In this document: piece by piece, positions 62,434-64,000 of the stretch
How positions within the stretch are numbered: the stretch's first letter is position 1
How the letters are laid out: each line of letters opens with the position of its first letter
Assembly: GCF_000444875.1 (NCBI RefSeq)
Contig: NC_021985.1
Location: 3,233,535 to 3,297,534 of the forward strand
Source of the DNA: Streptomyces collinus Tu 365
GTDB lineage: Bacteria; Actinomycetota; Actinomycetes; Streptomycetales; Streptomycetaceae
Direction: 5' to 3'
Length of the DNA stretch: 64,000 nt
Program-made: the position numbers and the translations under genes
Notes under the pieces: generated by a model
What the model was told of the DNA's origin: nothing
The model's database searches: none
What the model saw: only the letters and a program-made list of their open reading frames with translations

Positions 62434-62872
62434 GCGTGACGTGTGGATACGCTGCGCGGGCCCAGGGTGCTCGCAAGCTCGGGGACGTGGGACCGGTGGT
62501 CGTGCCGGCGAGCCTCTGCTTCGTGCGAGTCCGCGACAGTGGAGCGACCGCCGGTCCCCTCATGCGGTGCGGGCAGCTCAGCGAGCCGTGGACCTTGGGG
62601 GACGCGCGCCCGAACATGGCCCGCGGGAGCAGAGATTGCGAAGTCACCGTCATCGCTTTCGGGGCCGGGGAGGTGATGGAGCCGCTCCCCCGGCCCGACG
62701 AGCGTCGTGCATGGCACCAGTGCTTCGAACCCATCCCGGGCATGGACGCGTGGCCATCGGCTTCTGGAGGCTCAACTGGACCAGGCTGACCTACTTGGAA
62801 CAGATGCCCTGGCCCCATCCGCAGTCGGTGCAGGTCCTGCTCCGGGATCGGGGTCGGCCCGTCGGCTGACGA
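62434..62872 (+). other. possible frameshifted or decayed gene, no family
   Basis: One frame is coding-like to about 62760 (VVVPASLCFVRVRDSG; CEVTVIAFGAGEVMEP; RRAWHQCFEPIPGMDAW). A second frame is coding-like from about 62745 to a TGA at 62870 (VAIGFWRLNWTRLTYLEQ; PHPQSVQVLLRDRG). A single-base shift near 62750 would join them. No start with a ribosome-binding site and no family were recognised. This is the rest of the 830-base stretch between the tRNA and the GNAT gene, otherwise empty. Confidence 0.3.
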
Positions 62873-62886
62873 CCCCGTGTGCTCCG

Positions 62887-63531
62887 TCAGCCGATGCCCA
62901 GGACGGGCAGGCACTCCTCGACTCCGGTCAGGGCGATGTCGGGTCGGCGGGTTCGTTCCCACGTCTGCCTCGTGAGGCGCCACTGCTGGATCCTCGCGGG
63001 CTCGCCTCGGCGGGTGTCCCAGTCCGTGCCGTTCGGTTCGTAGTCCAGGGCCTGGGAGATGCGGTTGGACGCCTTGTTGTCCATGAAGGCGTCGCTGCCC
63101 GCCTCACGTGCCCCCAGGCCCGCGAAGGCCAGGTGCAGGATCGCCGCCCGCATCTCCTTGCCGAGCCCCTGTCCTCGGCTGCCGGGGGCGAGCCACGAGA
63201 AGCTGGACACCGTGCCGAACCGGGTGAAGTTCGTGCCGATGAGGTCCTGCATGCCGACCGGCTCGCCGTCGACCAGCACGGCGAAGTACAGCCGCCACGC
63301 GTCCGGGCTCACTCGGGCGCGGCCGGCCCAGATGCCGCGCAGCCACCGCCACTCGCGTTCGGGGTTGTCGGCGTAGAAGGAGATCGGGTCGTCGAACGGC
63401 CACGGCTCGGCGTCGGCGACCCCGGCGCGTACGAGCGGCACGAGACGTTCCAGCAGATCGTCGGACGCGCCGGCCAACGTCAGGCGCGGCGTGCGCACTT
63501 CGACGTTCAGCGGGGGGTAGGTGTGGGCCAC
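62887..63531 (-). CDS. GNAT-family N-acetyltransferase
   Basis: This 214-residue protein has a GNAT fold: VEVRTPRLTLAGASDDLLER at the start, VLVDGEPVGMQDLIG in the middle, and the acetyl-CoA motif SRGQGLGKEMRAAIL followed by AFMDNKASNRISQALDY. It resembles RimJ/RimL-type acetyltransferases that act on peptide N-termini or small amines. GTG 63531 is used because the conserved start then lies near the N-terminus; an ATG 36 bases upstream is in frame. The substrate is unknown. Confidence 0.85.
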   Translation of the reverse strand: MAHTYPPLNVEVRTPRLTLAGASDDLLERLVPLVRAGVADAEPWPFDDPISFYADNPEREWRWLRGIWAGRARVSPDAWRLYFAVLVDGEPVGMQDLIGTNFTRFGTVSSFSWLAPGSRGQGLGKEMRAAILHLAFAGLGAREAGSDAFMDNKASNRISQALDYEPNGTDWDTRRGEPARIQQWRLTRQTWERTRRPDIALTGVEECLPVLGIG

Positions 63532-63708
63532 GTCCGGACGGTAGCCAGCCGGGCCGACCCGCCGCATCCGGATTTCCCCGGGTTCCCCCCGAGCGGCTTC
63601 GGGATGGCCAAGCGCTCGGCCACAGGTCCCAGTTCGCGGGCCCGCTTGGGCGCCGGGCGTCCACCGGCAGCAGGCCGTACGTCCCCGAAGAACGTCTCGC
63701 GGGCCGCT

Positions 63709-64000
63709 TCAAGCCCCCGGCCGCTCCCGCGCCGCCCTCCGCGGGGTGTGCGTCGGGTCGGTCTGCCGGGGGAGGCGGGTCGCCGCCGCCAGGCCGGCCA
63801 GGCCGATCACGGCCAGGGACAGCATCGCCGCCGCGTAGGCGCCCCTGGTCAGGCCGGAGACCAGGATCGTGCCGGCGATGGCCGTGCCGAAGGACGAGCC
63901 CAGGTTCGACACGCTCCGGGACAGGCCGGAGATCTCGCCCTGGCGTTCCTCCGGGAAGCTGGACTGCACCACGTTGACCGACGGGGTCAGCATGACGCCG
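63709..64000 (-). CDS. MFS transporter, C-terminal end (rest beyond window)
   Basis: The frame enters from the right edge and covers the last 97 residues or so. It has the loop and helix GEISGLSRSVSNLGSSFGTA followed by AGTILVSGL and a final helix AAMLSLAVIGLAGLAAATRL. This pattern is typical of 14-helix (DHA2) exporters. It ends in a Arg/Pro-rich tail. The substrate cannot be judged from this part. Confidence 0.85.
   Translation of the reverse strand, partial: GVMLTPSVNVVQSSFPEERQGEISGLSRSVSNLGSSFGTAIAGTILVSGLTRGAYAAAMLSLAVIGLAGLAAATRLPRQTDPTHTPRRAARERPGA

Overview
The window is high-GC actinobacterial chromosome, almost certainly Streptomyces. Codons strongly prefer G or C in third position, GTG starts are common, ECF sigma factors and secreted TAT/Sec proteins are frequent, and perfect GC-rich hairpins sit between convergent genes. 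The order asd - pepN - malQ - chitosan-oligosaccharide (csn) operon - ssbB resembles, from memory, one stretch of the S. coelicolor chromosome. This looks like core chromosome with a few small insertions or scars rather than an island.

Layout: 1-4.7 kb holds minus-strand enzymes (a serine hydrolase running off the edge, a TAT-exported metallophosphoesterase, and a VOC - PPOx-like - Nudix operon), with a CGNR regulator diverging from the operon. 5.5-8.8 kb is a large secreted subtilase. 8.9-10.6 kb is a SigE-type ECF sigma factor with a membrane partner. 10.9-14.7 kb is asd and pepN. 14.8-18.2 kb is a LysR remnant colliding with an EamA exporter, then an MFS exporter under a MarR regulator with a perfect palindromic operator. 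18.3-21 kb is malQ with two small genes. 21.1-25.4 kb is a five-gene ECF sigma / zf-HC2 anti-sigma / ABC transporter operon with overlapping start and stop codons. An HNH protein and an MscS channel follow.

27.5-34.5 kb is a csnR-K-type operon: ROK repressor, sugar-binding lipoprotein, two permeases, GH4 enzyme and sugar kinase. Its promoter and 15-bp operator overlap. It would import glucosamine oligosaccharides and process them.

35.1-46.1 kb is the most interesting region. It is a one-direction run encoding a GlnX-like four-helix membrane sensor, a GlnH-like amino-acid-binding protein, a coiled-coil protein with a TTA (bldA-type) codon, the kinase PknG, a PP2C phosphatase, a vWA protein and an FHA protein. 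PknG, PP2C and FHA proteins all carry N-terminal zinc ribbons. Together they could form a complete phospho-signalling circuit: ligand capture, membrane relay, kinase, phosphatase, phosphothreonine reader and a vWA scaffold.

46.1-51 kb has a methyltransferase, a truncated hemoglobin and an ettA - thioesterase - unknown operon. 51-57 kb is more accessory: small secreted proteins, a membrane-anchored HTH protein, and a thioester/sortase surface protein. It is followed by ssbB and a pair of dynamin-like GTPases. A tRNA-Arg(TCT) gene at 61975-62050 borders a degraded stretch carrying the C-terminal remnant of a tyrosine integrase. A GNAT enzyme and a partial MFS transporter close the window. All product calls come from reading motifs by eye; no database search was run.
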